Assembly: GCA_036704825.1 (NCBI GenBank)
Contig: JAUBSN010000010.1
Coordinates: 59,341-123,340, forward strand
DNA from: Microcoleus sp036704825
GTDB taxonomy: Bacteria > Cyanobacteriota > Cyanobacteriia > Cyanobacteriales > Microcoleaceae
Length of the DNA stretch: 64,000 nt
Direction of reading: 5' to 3'
The notes beneath the pieces were generated by a model, which saw nothing but the letters and a program-made list of their open reading frames with translations, ran no database searches and was not told where the DNA came from. Within the stretch, counting starts at the first letter, position 1, and the number at the start of each line of letters is the position of its first letter. The position numbers and the translations under genes were made by a program. Of the stretch, positions 18,818 to 28,174 are shown in pieces.

Positions 18818-19999
18818 TTACAATTCTCCTTTAAACGCTTTGTCGAGGATGGATGGTACCAGGGCATCCAGTTCGGCGGCAGTTTCGGTTTGCAGACGCT
18901 TGAGGGCGTCTACTTTAGTTTGGAGGTCGTCGAGGTAGGCGACGATGCGATGTTGTTCGGGGAGGGGGGGAACTGGAATTTTGAGCTTTTCTATGTTCTT
19001 AAGATTGATGTTAGGTTGTGTGGTTTGAGTTGCTTCTGAAAGGGCAATTTTCTTTACATACTCTATTGACCAGTAGATAAATTCGGAAATAGTAATATTT
19101 GGGTGAGGAGTAATTCCAACAATACTATCTGGAAAACAAGAATCAAAACCTAAAATTCCAGTCACACCTATGGTAGCACCTGTAATGGCTAGCACGACAG
19201 TTCCTTTGGGAAACATTCGGCTAATCTTTAGTCCATCTTGATTTAATGTTTGTGAATATTCTTGAATATATCTATTTGATTTAGATATATCACCAATTTG
19301 AATAAAGGGGATATTTCCTCCATAAAATCTTGGCTCATTTCGAGGACGATAGGCAAATTTACCTCTAGATATTTCTGCGCCTTCTCTTAAAGGCTGAAGG
19401 TTCCATCCTTGTTTAAGGATTTGCTTTTCAAAAATCAAAATTATAGCAGAATTAATGAGTACCTCAGCTTCCTCAGCACTCTGCCGCCGCAGCCCCCGCG
19501 CCTCCTCCACCTTAGCGGCCAGTTCCTCTATCCGTGCCACAATGCGCCGCTGCTCGTCTAGGGGGGGGAGGGGGATTTGATAGGTAAGTACCTCTTGCGG
19601 ACGTATAGCAGCATAATTTGTAGAACCTTGCGCTGCAACCTGCTCGAAAAAAAATGGTGTTCGGATAAAGAAATTAAAAAAACTTCTGTCGAGCAATTGC
19701 TCATTGATTTCAAATAAAAAGTAATGGCTGCTAACAATAGCTCCATCTAAACTTTCTGGAACAATACCAAAACCTCCCATTTTTGCATCAATTTCAGCAA
19801 TTAAAAACTCACCTGTTCGGCAAGGTTGTTGTTTTTTAGTCTTTATTTCAGAACCTTGAACAATATCCCGTAAAACAACACCTTTGGCATGGCACTGTAC
19901 GCGACAACGTTTATATTTTTGCGTATCATCAATTTCAATAAATTCTTTACGATATTTGATAACCTTTCCTAGAGAAGTTAGTGACCAGTCCCGATTCAT
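18818..19999 (-). CDS. hsdS: Type I restriction-modification specificity subunit
   Basis: 393 residues with the classic duplicated layout: target-recognition domain 1 (about 1-150), conserved helix with PLPPLDEQRRIVARIEEL (about 150-195), domain 2 (about 200-345) and a second conserved helix with PVPPLPEQHRIVAYLDDL (about 347-390). Each recognition domain reads half of a bipartite DNA site; the site cannot be predicted. The start ATG overlaps the hsdM stop by 4 bases (ATGA), indicating translational coupling. The gene is last in the hsdR-hsdM-hsdS operon and appears intact. Confidence 0.95.
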   Translation of the reverse strand: MNRDWSLTSLGKVIKYRKEFIEIDDTQKYKRCRVQCHAKGVVLRDIVQGSEIKTKKQQPCRTGEFLIAEIDAKMGGFGIVPESLDGAIVSSHYFLFEINEQLLDRSFFNFFIRTPFFFEQVAAQGSTNYAAIRPQEVLTYQIPLPPLDEQRRIVARIEELAAKVEEARGLRRQSAEEAEVLINSAIILIFEKQILKQGWNLQPLREGAEISRGKFAYRPRNEPRFYGGNIPFIQIGDISKSNRYIQEYSQTLNQDGLKISRMFPKGTVVLAITGATIGVTGILGFDSCFPDSIVGITPHPNITISEFIYWSIEYVKKIALSEATQTTQPNINLKNIEKLKIPVPPLPEQHRIVAYLDDLQTKVDALKRLQTETAAELDALVPSILDKAFKGEL

Positions 20000-21813
20000 T
20001 TCCCACCCCCCGCTAACACATTCTTAATCTCACCCAAAATCTCTAAAATCCTCTGCTCTTTTGCCCAAATATCAGCAACTAATTGCTCTGGCGGTAAATG
20101 CTCAAAATCATCCTGAGCGTTAGGGTTTTTCTTGTCCAGATTGAAAATAGGCCAGTAAATTGCATCGCCCTTAGCCTGAGACTCCTTAGCAACTTCGCGC
20201 TGACTCCGTTCTTTTTCTTGGGTTTGTTTCTGCTCATCCTTCAGAACTTTAATCTGATTTTTGATATCCGCTTGTTGTTTAGCCGGGGCATAGTCTAACA
20301 GAGAATTATTTAGAGTCTGAATCTGTGTCTCTAACTCCTTAACTTTCCGAACACACTGGTTAGCTTTTTCCTCAGATTCCCTAGCAGCATCCCAATAAAG
20401 TTGTGCCTCAGTCTTGGCTTTGTCGTAAGTTTCCTTAAACTGATACTTCCAGGCGCGATCGCTTTCCTCGCGATTGTTCCACCAGCCTAAACACTCGCTA
20501 AACTCATCATCTTGAATTGGCTTAGTTTTGCTGTAATTCTTGCGACCATCTGTAATGGTTAATTCATAATACCAAATATCTTCAGTAGCCCCAGAAGCAT
20601 CAAAAAATAACAGATTAGTTGGGATGCCCGTATAAGGTGCAAAAACCCCATTCGGCAATCTAACAATCGTGTGTAAGTTAAACTCAGTCAGCAACTTTTC
20701 CTTAACTTTAGCGCAAAGACCATCACCGAATAAAGTGCCATTTGGTACAACAATTCCCGCCCGTCCCACTTGAGGATGGCGTTTGAGCAAGCGCATAATT
20801 AACTGTATAAATAACAGAGTTGTCTCGCTTGTCTGCAATTCAGGGGGGAAATTTTCTTTAATTTTGGATTCTTCCTCACCACCAAAGGGCGGATTAGTCA
20901 GAATAATATCAACTTGGTCTTTAACACCTATTTGGTTAATCGCTCTAGCTAAACTATTTTTCCTTTCAACGTCTGGGTACTCAACGCCATGCAGTAGCAA
21001 ATTCATTTGAGCCAGCATAAACGGCAAAGGCTTAGCTTCAATTCCCGATAAACTTGATTGCAAAATCTCCCAATCTTTAGGTTGACATTGTGCCTTGAGA
21101 TGTTCGTAAGCTTCTACTAAAAACCCAGCCGTGCCGCAAGCCGGGTCATGAATAGTTTCACCCAGTTGCGGGTTAAGAACTTTCACCATAAACCGCACTA
21201 CCGGCCGGGGCGTGTAGAACTCGCCGGAATCCCCCGCAGCGTCCCGCATCTCTTTGAGCATAGACTCATAGAGGTTACTGAGGATGTTCACTTCCTCTGA
21301 GTTATCGAAGTGAATATCATTAACCTTATTCACCACATCTCGCAGCAATGCACCGCTAATCATGCGGTTGGTGACATCGTTAAAAACTTGACGGATAACA
21401 TCTTTGCGATCGCGCCCAGTTGCACTCTGAAGACTCCGCAAATAAGCAAACAAACCAGGACTTTTTGTCCCGTCCCGCAGCGTCACCTCATCATTGTTAA
21501 TGAATTTGAGCAAGTCATCACCGCTCATCCCTTCATCATCGGCAGCCCAATCACGCCAGCGGTAAGGCGATTCAATCAGCGGCTTGTACTTATCAACTTT
21601 TCCCTCTAAAAAGGCTTCTTCTTCTCTGACCTTTTCCGCATCATCTAAAAGCTTGAGAAATAGAATCCAAGTAAATTGAGGCAAACGGTCTAACTCCCCA
21701 TTCATCCCCTTATCTTTCCGCATGATATCTCGTGCAGACTTAATCACGCTCCCGAGACGTTGAGCGGTGGTAACGGGTTTACTGTCACCGTTTGTTTTTG
21801 TGCGTTTGGCCAT
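19996..21813 (-). CDS. hsdM: Type I restriction-modification methyltransferase subunit
   Basis: 605 residues. An N-terminal helical HsdM domain is followed by an N6-adenine methyltransferase domain. The SAM-binding motif is DPACGTAGFLVEAY (about residue 225) and the catalytic motif is NPPFGG (about 305). Residues about 465-560 form a long charged coiled coil rich in E, K and Q, longer than in minimal HsdM proteins. It methylates adenine in the site chosen by HsdS and acts in a complex with HsdS and HsdR. It starts 6 bases after the hsdR stop. Confidence 0.96.
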   Translation of the reverse strand: MAKRTKTNGDSKPVTTAQRLGSVIKSARDIMRKDKGMNGELDRLPQFTWILFLKLLDDAEKVREEEAFLEGKVDKYKPLIESPYRWRDWAADDEGMSGDDLLKFINNDEVTLRDGTKSPGLFAYLRSLQSATGRDRKDVIRQVFNDVTNRMISGALLRDVVNKVNDIHFDNSEEVNILSNLYESMLKEMRDAAGDSGEFYTPRPVVRFMVKVLNPQLGETIHDPACGTAGFLVEAYEHLKAQCQPKDWEILQSSLSGIEAKPLPFMLAQMNLLLHGVEYPDVERKNSLARAINQIGVKDQVDIILTNPPFGGEEESKIKENFPPELQTSETTLLFIQLIMRLLKRHPQVGRAGIVVPNGTLFGDGLCAKVKEKLLTEFNLHTIVRLPNGVFAPYTGIPTNLLFFDASGATEDIWYYELTITDGRKNYSKTKPIQDDEFSECLGWWNNREESDRAWKYQFKETYDKAKTEAQLYWDAARESEEKANQCVRKVKELETQIQTLNNSLLDYAPAKQQADIKNQIKVLKDEQKQTQEKERSQREVAKESQAKGDAIYWPIFNLDKKNPNAQDDFEHLPPEQLVADIWAKEQRILEILGEIKNVLAGGGK

Positions 21814-21819
21814 GACTAA

Positions 21820-24192
21820 TTAAGCTGTGTATAACAAAGTTTGTAACTGCTCGACTGCCTGCTTCAATTTATCTGCCCCCCCAAATTTAGCGGCAATTTC
21901 CCGCACATTGCCATACTTCTCAACCGCTTTCACCTTCAGAGATGCTGGCATTATCAACTGCTGCGGCCCACCTCGAGCGTAACCGTCAAGCAGAATTTCC
22001 AGGATTGCTTTAGCATCAGTGCTGTACTGGTCAAAAAAATCTTTTTTCTGACGTTTTAGCCGTTCTGCCCGTTGCTGGCAAGTCATCACCGGGGCATTAA
22101 ACGCAATGTGGCACAGCAAGTCAAAGGGGTCTGCGTCGGGCTGATTGGTAACGGTTTTCAAGTCCTCAAAGTCAATGCCTCTTTCTGCTAACTGGTCAAT
22201 AAGTAGCGATCGCTCCTCTGGATTTACCCACCGCTGCTGAATTTCCAGGGCACAGCGGTAGAGAGTGCGGACTTGTTCTTTGGTATAGTCTACCAGCTTG
22301 AAGGAACGAAGCCGATTGCCCTTGGGGTCAAGCTCATAAACTATTTCGCCGATGACTTCGCACTGACCCCCATCAAAGTAATATTTGCGGGGTGGTATGT
22401 CGTCATCATCAGGCACACCAGTAAAGCCGCGAGGGGCATCACCTTCTGCAGGTTCAACTTCATCCGCTTCTGGTTCTATGACTTGCTGGCTACCCTCAAC
22501 CGTTTGCCCTTCATCATTCATTGCTTCGGTTTCAATCAAAGCCGGTTCGCCGTCAAAGGCCCGATCGGCAAACAAGCGGGTGCTGTTGGTGTAGTCGAGG
22601 ATGTTAAAGAACAGTTTACCGTTGTCCTCATCTACGCGAGTGCCACGCCCGACAATCTGCTTAAAGTCAGTCATCGATCGAATAACCCGCACTAGGACAA
22701 CGTTTTTGCAGGTGGGAATGTCCACGCCCGTTGTCAGCAGCCGGGATGTCACTGCGATCGCAGGTGTCTGGGCGAGCACGTCTTTGAATTTGTAAAGCTG
22801 CGATTTCCCCGTATCGCCGGCTGCTGCGGTGACGCGACATACATAGTCGGGATGTTGTCTTGTCAAGTCAGCGTTGAGGTTGTTGAGCGCAGCCACCATT
22901 TCCAAGACGTGCTCTTCATCCAAACAAAAGACGATCGTTTTGCCAAAGCGGTCAGTTTTCTTGAGAAAGTCGGTAATGTGGCGGGCGATCGCTTGCGTCC
23001 TGACTTTGAGAGCCACAGCCCGCTCAAAATCTCCTGTCTGGTATTCTTCATCGGGAATGGCGCGCCCGTAGCGGTCAAGGTCATCAGAGTTGGGTCGCCA
23101 CCCCAGAGCATCATAGCTCGTCGTAACGCGATGCACCCGATAAGGCGCTAAAAACCCATCTTCAATACCTTGGGCTAAAGAGTAGGTGTAAAGCGGATTG
23201 CTGAAATATCGGTAAGTATCAATGTTGTCATCACGCAGCGGAGTAGCTGTCAGCCCCAACTGATAAGCAGGACTGAAGTATTCAAGGATTTCCCACCAGT
23301 TGCTATCATCCCGCGCACTTCCTCGATGACACTCATCAACCACAATCAAATCAAAGAAACCAGGGCTATATTCCCGATACAAACCCGGCTTGTTTTTATC
23401 TTTAGCAATTGCTTGATAAATAGCAAAATATATCTCGCGACTCTTGACCGATTCCCCTTGAATTTTGTGAATGATATCCTCGGGAAAAGCTGAGAAATCT
23501 TTGAGCATTGGGTCATCAACTAGGATGTTCCGGTCTGCTAAAAATAGAATCCTGGGCTTGCGGTGTTCGTCGGTTGCATTCCACCCAAGATTCCACAACA
23601 TTTGGCAGATTTGAAATGCAACAGTAGTTTTGCCCGTCCCAGTGGCGAGGGTTAGCAGCAAGCGTTTTTGGCCGCTGAGGATAGCTTTGATGGCTCGGTG
23701 AATGGCGATGCGCTGGTAATAGCGAGGGATTTTCCCACCCGTCAAATCAAAGGGTGTTAGCAGTTCCTCTGCTATTTCATCGCTCAATCCCTCAGATTGC
23801 CTTAACCTTGCCCAAAGTTCATTAGGGCTGGGAAACGAGTTTATATGGGTAATTAACCCTGTTGTGCAGTCAAATTCATATATGCTGTCACCATTCGTAG
23901 AGTAAGCAAACTTTAAGCCTAAAACTTCAGCATATTTCTTAGCTTGTTGCAACCCATCCTGAGCGTGTTTGTATTTCCGTTTTGCTTCAACAACAGCTAA
24001 AGGAAAATCGCGAGTGTAACAGAGTAGATAATCAGCAAATAGACGTTGGCGGCGGCGGACTTTTCCCCCCGTTATCAAAATCCGACCCGCATCAATGTAA
24101 TACTGCTCTGTCAAAAAATGAGGCTCTTTATCCCATTCTATAAGCTTGGGCAGAACGTATTTGCGACAAGTATCTGCTTCGTTTAGATTCAT
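21820..24192 (-). CDS. hsdR: Type I restriction endonuclease/translocase subunit
   Basis: 790 residues. The N-terminal nuclease domain shows LFADYLLCY and VVEAKRK (D...ExK motif, residues 48-72). The SF2 helicase motor follows: Walker A LATGTGKTT near 185, DECHRGS near 285, LGLTATPLRDD near 315 and the motif VI region IVGRGTRVD near 515. A C-terminal EcoEI-like region (about 640-785) probably contacts the methyltransferase core. It translocates and cuts unmethylated DNA using ATP. It heads the operon, so its promoter should be in 24193-24500. All motifs are intact, so the system looks functional. Confidence 0.95.
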   Translation of the reverse strand: MNLNEADTCRKYVLPKLIEWDKEPHFLTEQYYIDAGRILITGGKVRRRQRLFADYLLCYTRDFPLAVVEAKRKYKHAQDGLQQAKKYAEVLGLKFAYSTNGDSIYEFDCTTGLITHINSFPSPNELWARLRQSEGLSDEIAEELLTPFDLTGGKIPRYYQRIAIHRAIKAILSGQKRLLLTLATGTGKTTVAFQICQMLWNLGWNATDEHRKPRILFLADRNILVDDPMLKDFSAFPEDIIHKIQGESVKSREIYFAIYQAIAKDKNKPGLYREYSPGFFDLIVVDECHRGSARDDSNWWEILEYFSPAYQLGLTATPLRDDNIDTYRYFSNPLYTYSLAQGIEDGFLAPYRVHRVTTSYDALGWRPNSDDLDRYGRAIPDEEYQTGDFERAVALKVRTQAIARHITDFLKKTDRFGKTIVFCLDEEHVLEMVAALNNLNADLTRQHPDYVCRVTAAAGDTGKSQLYKFKDVLAQTPAIAVTSRLLTTGVDIPTCKNVVLVRVIRSMTDFKQIVGRGTRVDEDNGKLFFNILDYTNSTRLFADRAFDGEPALIETEAMNDEGQTVEGSQQVIEPEADEVEPAEGDAPRGFTGVPDDDDIPPRKYYFDGGQCEVIGEIVYELDPKGNRLRSFKLVDYTKEQVRTLYRCALEIQQRWVNPEERSLLIDQLAERGIDFEDLKTVTNQPDADPFDLLCHIAFNAPVMTCQQRAERLKRQKKDFFDQYSTDAKAILEILLDGYARGGPQQLIMPASLKVKAVEKYGNVREIAAKFGGADKLKQAVEQLQTLLYTA

Positions 24193-24617
24193 TATCTATT
24201 TGCGAGCAATTTAACTAACGATCGGCTATTATCTCAGTTTTGCCATATTACTGCATCAAGCTGCAATAACTTGTAACCTCAGCAATAGAGCGATCGCCCC
24301 AACAATATCCTCGATATTCCTTACTTCACAGTGTGCAAATTGATAAGTAAGTAGCTACAAATAAACATTACATGGTTCAGGCGGGTGAACTCACTCCTTT
24401 ATTCGCTGGTATCATAGATATTAACTGGGACTCCGCCTTACAAAATACTATTGTTTTGTTGGTACTCCGATAGTTAGATATATTTTATAATTCTAAATTT
24501 TATTGAATAAAGTTAGAGAATTAATTACCGATAATTATTAAATTATAGAGCTAAAAATCCCAAATCCCCAATCCCAAATCCCCAATCTAAAATCTAAAAT
24601 CTACAATCTAAAATCAA
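24193..24617. other. Intergenic region with hsd promoter and AT-rich repeats
   Basis: About 425 bases between the start of hsdR and the petD terminator. The stretch 24556-24615 is made of repeated CCCAAATCCCCAATC and CTAAAAT units, the reverse complement of the GATTTTAGATT family. No gene was recognised. Confidence 0.5.
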
Positions 24618-24680
24618 TTGACGCCCGCTAAAGTTTCCCACCAGTACAAAAGCACTTTACAGGAAACCCGCAGGCGTCAA
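24618..24680 (-). terminator. Putative petD terminator hairpin
   Basis: TTGACGCC (24618-24625) pairs with GGCGTCAA (24673-24680), and inside it AGTTTCC pairs with GGAAAC. The structure begins 20 bases after the petD stop on the minus strand. A T-run is weak, so a repeat hairpin is also possible. Confidence 0.45.
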
Positions 24681-24699
24681 AATCAAGCAAACTTAAATC

Positions 24700-25182
24700 T
24701 TAGAAAAGACCCAGCGTGAAAGATTTGTCGATCGGGAAAATAGCACCAATACCCAACCACAGAGTTACCGCAGTTCCGAACAGGAAAACAGTAGTAGCAA
24801 CAGGGCGGCGGAACGGATTTTGGAACTTGTTAACGCTTTCGATGAACGGAATCAAAATCAAGCCCAGAGGAACACCCGCCATGCAAGCAATACCCAACAA
24901 TTTGTTAGGCAAAACGCGCAGGATTTGGAACACAGGCCACAAATACCATTCCGGCAGAATTTCCAGCGGAGTAGCAAAAGGATTAGCAGGTTCGCCAACC
25001 AAAGCCGGGTCTAGTACGGCCAAACCGACGCACAGAGAAATCGTTCCCATGATTACTACAGGGAAAACGTAGAGCAAGTCATTAGGCCAAGCTGGTTCGC
25101 CGTAATAGTTATGACCCATGCCCTTAGCGAGCTTAGCGCGGAGGGCGGGATCGCTCAAATCAGGTTTTTTGAGAATAGACAT
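24700..25182 (-). CDS. petD: Cytochrome b6f complex subunit IV
   Basis: 160 residues, the standard length, starting MSILKKPDLSDPALRAKLAK. Three membrane segments correspond to about residues 37-57, 95-115 and 130-150. The conserved PEWY sequence (EILPEWYLWPVFQILRVLPN near residue 75) forms part of the quinol-oxidation pocket with cytochrome b6. It is a thylakoid membrane protein of photosynthetic and respiratory electron transfer. It lies 183 bases downstream of petB on the same strand, the usual petBD operon. Confidence 0.98.
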   Translation of the reverse strand: MSILKKPDLSDPALRAKLAKGMGHNYYGEPAWPNDLLYVFPVVIMGTISLCVGLAVLDPALVGEPANPFATPLEILPEWYLWPVFQILRVLPNKLLGIACMAGVPLGLILIPFIESVNKFQNPFRRPVATTVFLFGTAVTLWLGIGAIFPIDKSFTLGLF

Positions 25183-25365
25183 AGTAACAGTGTTCTCCTT
25201 TTAGTTTTACCCGGGGCTGCCATTCCACTGTATTCGTTAGTTTGAATCAGCGGCGCGATCGCAGCAAGAGTTAGCCGTAAATAAATATCATGAGCGATGA
25301 ATTCTGAATTTTCAACTCAAAATTCAGCGGGGGGCAAAAAAAATACCGCCCCCACAACTCAAAAC

Positions 25366-26034
25366 TTACAACGGGCCAGAGATACCTTGCTTGCGAATCA
25401 TCAAGAAGTGAGCCAGCATGAACACTGCAATCAGCCAAGGCAACACAAAAGTGTGCAAGCTGTAGTAGCGAGTCAAAGTGCCTTGACCGACGCTGACACC
25501 GCCGCGCAGCAGTTCAACCATCAAAGAACCGACAAACGGGATAGCTTCGGGGACGCCGGAAACGATTTTAACTGCCCAGTAACCGATTTGATCCCAAGGC
25601 AGCGAATAGCCGGTCACGCCGAAAGAAACAGTGATGACTGCCAAGATTACTCCTGTCACCCAGGTTAACTCGCGGGGCTTTTTGAAGCCGCCGGTCAGAT
25701 AAACCCGGAAGATGTGCAAAATCATCATCAGCACCATCATGCTGGCAGACCAGCGGTGGATGGAACGGATCAGCCAGCCGAAGTTGACTTCAGTCATCAG
25801 GTATTGCACTGAAGAAAAAGCTTCTGCTACCGTGGGACGGTAATAGAAAGTCATGGCGAAGCCGGTGGCAAACTGGATCAGAAAGCAAACTAAAGTAATT
25901 CCGCCCAAGCAGTAGAAAATATTGACGTGCGGGGGTACGTACTTCGTAGTGATATCGTCGGCGAGCGCCTGAATTTCCAGGCGTTCCTCAAACCACTGGT
26001 AGGTTTTTGAGTCGGTGATTTGTTTAGAAAACAT
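25366..26034 (-). CDS. petB: Cytochrome b6
   Basis: 222 residues from the ATG at 26034 (MFSKQITDSKTYQWFEERLE), the family's usual start; an upstream in-frame extension to 26136 is not conserved and is rejected. Four membrane helices are visible. Heme-ligand histidines lie in LIRSIHRWSASMMVLMMILH and SLHTFVLPWLIAVFMLAHFL. Cysteine 35 (FYCLGG) matches the residue that binds heme c-n covalently. The protein is the core of the cytochrome b6f complex and is followed by petD. Confidence 0.98.
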   Translation of the reverse strand: MFSKQITDSKTYQWFEERLEIQALADDITTKYVPPHVNIFYCLGGITLVCFLIQFATGFAMTFYYRPTVAEAFSSVQYLMTEVNFGWLIRSIHRWSASMMVLMMILHIFRVYLTGGFKKPRELTWVTGVILAVITVSFGVTGYSLPWDQIGYWAVKIVSGVPEAIPFVGSLMVELLRGGVSVGQGTLTRYYSLHTFVLPWLIAVFMLAHFLMIRKQGISGPL

Positions 26035-26632
26035 GGAGCCAGAATTCCTAAAAGAATATTGCTGTGGTTGAGGTTCAGGGCAGCAGCCACAAGGTTTTTT
26101 GTCGCCCCGCGCCGAGCAGCTTGCTTTTACTAGCAAATGCCTGAGGCTATTTTTTTAATTTGGAGCTGACGAAAGGAACTCTCTTGTGCGATCGCCTGCA
26201 AGCCCTGGGAAACTAAGCGGTGGCTTGTCCCTACTCGCTGGCGTTGCCCGATCGAATTCCAGACTGTGATAAAAAATGTAACATAATTGCCGTGCAATTT
26301 TCACGCGCGCGATCGGTTTTTGGACACTTAAAAGGCTTTTTTCGGAATCTCAACATCCGCCCAAGCTACTATGCGGGGAGGGCTGAGCTACAGAAAGCAG
26401 TCCGAGCCGGAAACCTGTTTGCCTGGAGATCCCAAATTTCATCTCGATCGTAAAACTTCACCTTTTGGCCCCAAACGCCCTCATTGTCAGTCGAGTCATC
26501 CGATCCGGTTCGACACTCCAACCGAATCTTGTTTTGTAGTCAGGACTTCAGTTCTTACTAACAAAATATGCTGGCTGCAACCTGCGTATTTCCGTAAAAA
26601 AAGCCGGTGATTGCCCCCATCCGTAAGTCCTA
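26035..26632. promoter_or_regulatory. petB upstream region
   Basis: About 600 bases between petB and the next RTX gene. It must contain the petBD promoter. GTGATAAAAAATGTAACATAA (26263-26283, quoted in part as GATAAAAAATGTAACATAA) is AT-rich and promoter-like, but no defined box could be assigned. No gene was recognised. Confidence 0.35.
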
Positions 26633-27694
26633 TCACAATTGAAAAGAAAGCAAACTTTCCACAAAAACTGGCAGCAGTGGCGAGAAAGGAGTGGGAAGCG
26701 GCGGTATCGGGAAGGGAATTTCCGGCAGAGACGGGAAGGATGGAAAGTCTCGCGATGGCGGTGTAAACCCTGTCGAAACGATCGCGCAATCTGATAGATT
26801 CACATCAGTAACATTTTGAACATCAGCGATTACATCCGATCCGACCAATATCCGAGTTCCCCGTCTCGTACCGTCATCATAAGATTCAAAGCGATAAAAG
26901 AAGAAGCCAGAACCGTCACGATCTTGTACGAAGCCAACAACTTGAATTTGGTCGCCTTCGCCCCGGTTAAAATCGTCAATAACGGCATAGGCGGTGTCAC
27001 CGCTATAGAATAGGTAAGGGCGGGCATTTGACGAACCGAGAACAAATATGTCTGCTCCATTTTGCCCGATTAAATAATCGATTTGTTCTCCTGTTGAGGA
27101 AAAGCCGTAACCCAATAATGTGTCATTACCTGGCCCGCCAATCAGGGTGTCGCTGCCTTGATTTCCATCCAGCAAATCGTCTCCTGTATTGGCGTTGATG
27201 TAGTCATTATCTAAGTCACCTATTACAGTATCATTGCCACCTTCTCCAAACAGGCGATCGTTACCCTTGCCGCCCATTAACAAGTCGTTGTTGCTACCAC
27301 CAAACAAGCGATCGTCTCCATCTCCTCCGATCGCCGTATCATTACCTTGACCGCCGTTAAGACAGTCATTGCCCGACCCTCCCAAGATACTGTCGTTATT
27401 GTCTTCTCCTCCGATCAAATCCGCGCCTTCGCCACCCTCAAGAAGATCGTTGCCGGCACCTCCTTCAAGTTTGTCATTGCCTTCGCCACCGCTAAGACTG
27501 TCGTTACCAGAGTAGCCCAAAAGGCGATCGTTACCGACTCCACCTGCGAGACTATAATTTCCTTCTCCGCCGTCTAAAGTGTCATTACCACCCAAACCAG
27601 ATAGAGTATCATTGCCTGCCAGCCCGCACAGGGAATCATCACCAATTTCACCTGCTAGCAAATTATCGAGATTGTCACCGCATATAACTACCAT
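26633..27694 (-). CDS. RTX calcium-binding protein
   Basis: 353 residues. Residues 5-205 are almost entirely RTX nonapeptides of the GGxGNDxLxG type, about 20 copies. The remainder holds a conserved RTX-associated module (ADIFVLGSSNARPYLFYSG, then DYAVIDDF-like AYAVIDDFNRGEGDQIQVVG) and a proline-rich C-terminus. There is no N-terminal signal; such proteins leave by a type I secretion signal at the C-terminus. It binds calcium outside the cell; role unknown. It is one of four RTX loci in this window, and lies between petB and ctpA. Confidence 0.85.
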   Translation of the reverse strand: MVVICGDNLDNLLAGEIGDDSLCGLAGNDTLSGLGGNDTLDGGEGNYSLAGGVGNDRLLGYSGNDSLSGGEGNDKLEGGAGNDLLEGGEGADLIGGEDNNDSILGGSGNDCLNGGQGNDTAIGGDGDDRLFGGSNNDLLMGGKGNDRLFGEGGNDTVIGDLDNDYINANTGDDLLDGNQGSDTLIGGPGNDTLLGYGFSSTGEQIDYLIGQNGADIFVLGSSNARPYLFYSGDTAYAVIDDFNRGEGDQIQVVGFVQDRDGSGFFFYRFESYDDGTRRGTRILVGSDVIADVQNVTDVNLSDCAIVSTGFTPPSRDFPSFPSLPEIPFPIPPLPTPFSPLLPVFVESLLSFQL

Positions 27695-28174
27695 AAACTT
27701 GTCCTACTGACAACTATTTCACAATTACAGTCACTCAATTTTAGATTTTAGATTTTAGATTTTAGATTTTTACCCTCCCCGCAATTTTAAAGTTTGAATT
27801 TGGGATTTTGTCAAGACTTTTGTCCTGAGATCCAATCTGTTTTGTTAGCATCAAAAAAATCCTATTTCTCTTCTCTCTATCTGCGTTTATCTGCGTCAAT
27901 CTCTTGTCATCTGCGGTTAAAATCTCTTATAACCGCAGATCGGGGCAGACAAACACAGATTAACGCAGATGAATTAGATAGATTTTGGTTGCACATTCGC
28001 GGTTGACTGTTGACTGAATTTTACTATATTCGATGATATAAAAATTGATAAAAATGATATCTTGAATAAGATATGCAAGTTTTGATTCACCCAATTTTGT
28101 CATAAAAAACTGAAGTTTTACTAGATAAAATAATTTTATTTAGGGATACATAATTTCCCTGTATCCCTAATATT
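27695..28174. repeat. Intergenic region with two short-repeat clusters
   Basis: 27738-27771 is a tandem ATTTTAGATT array. 27885-27970 holds repeated ATCTGCGTT/ATCTGCGGTT words in both orientations (including TAACCGCAGAT and TTAACGCAGAT), which can pair into a hairpin around 27925-27945. No gene was recognised. Confidence 0.6.

Noticed and set aside
26034..26136. Longer petB start giving a 34-residue extension
   Set aside because: Cytochrome b6 conventionally starts at the MFSKQ-type methionine; the extension has no family support.
27885..27970. CRISPR-like array of ATCTGCGTT words
   Set aside because: The words are too short, in mixed orientation and without equal spacers. No cas gene is present in the window.
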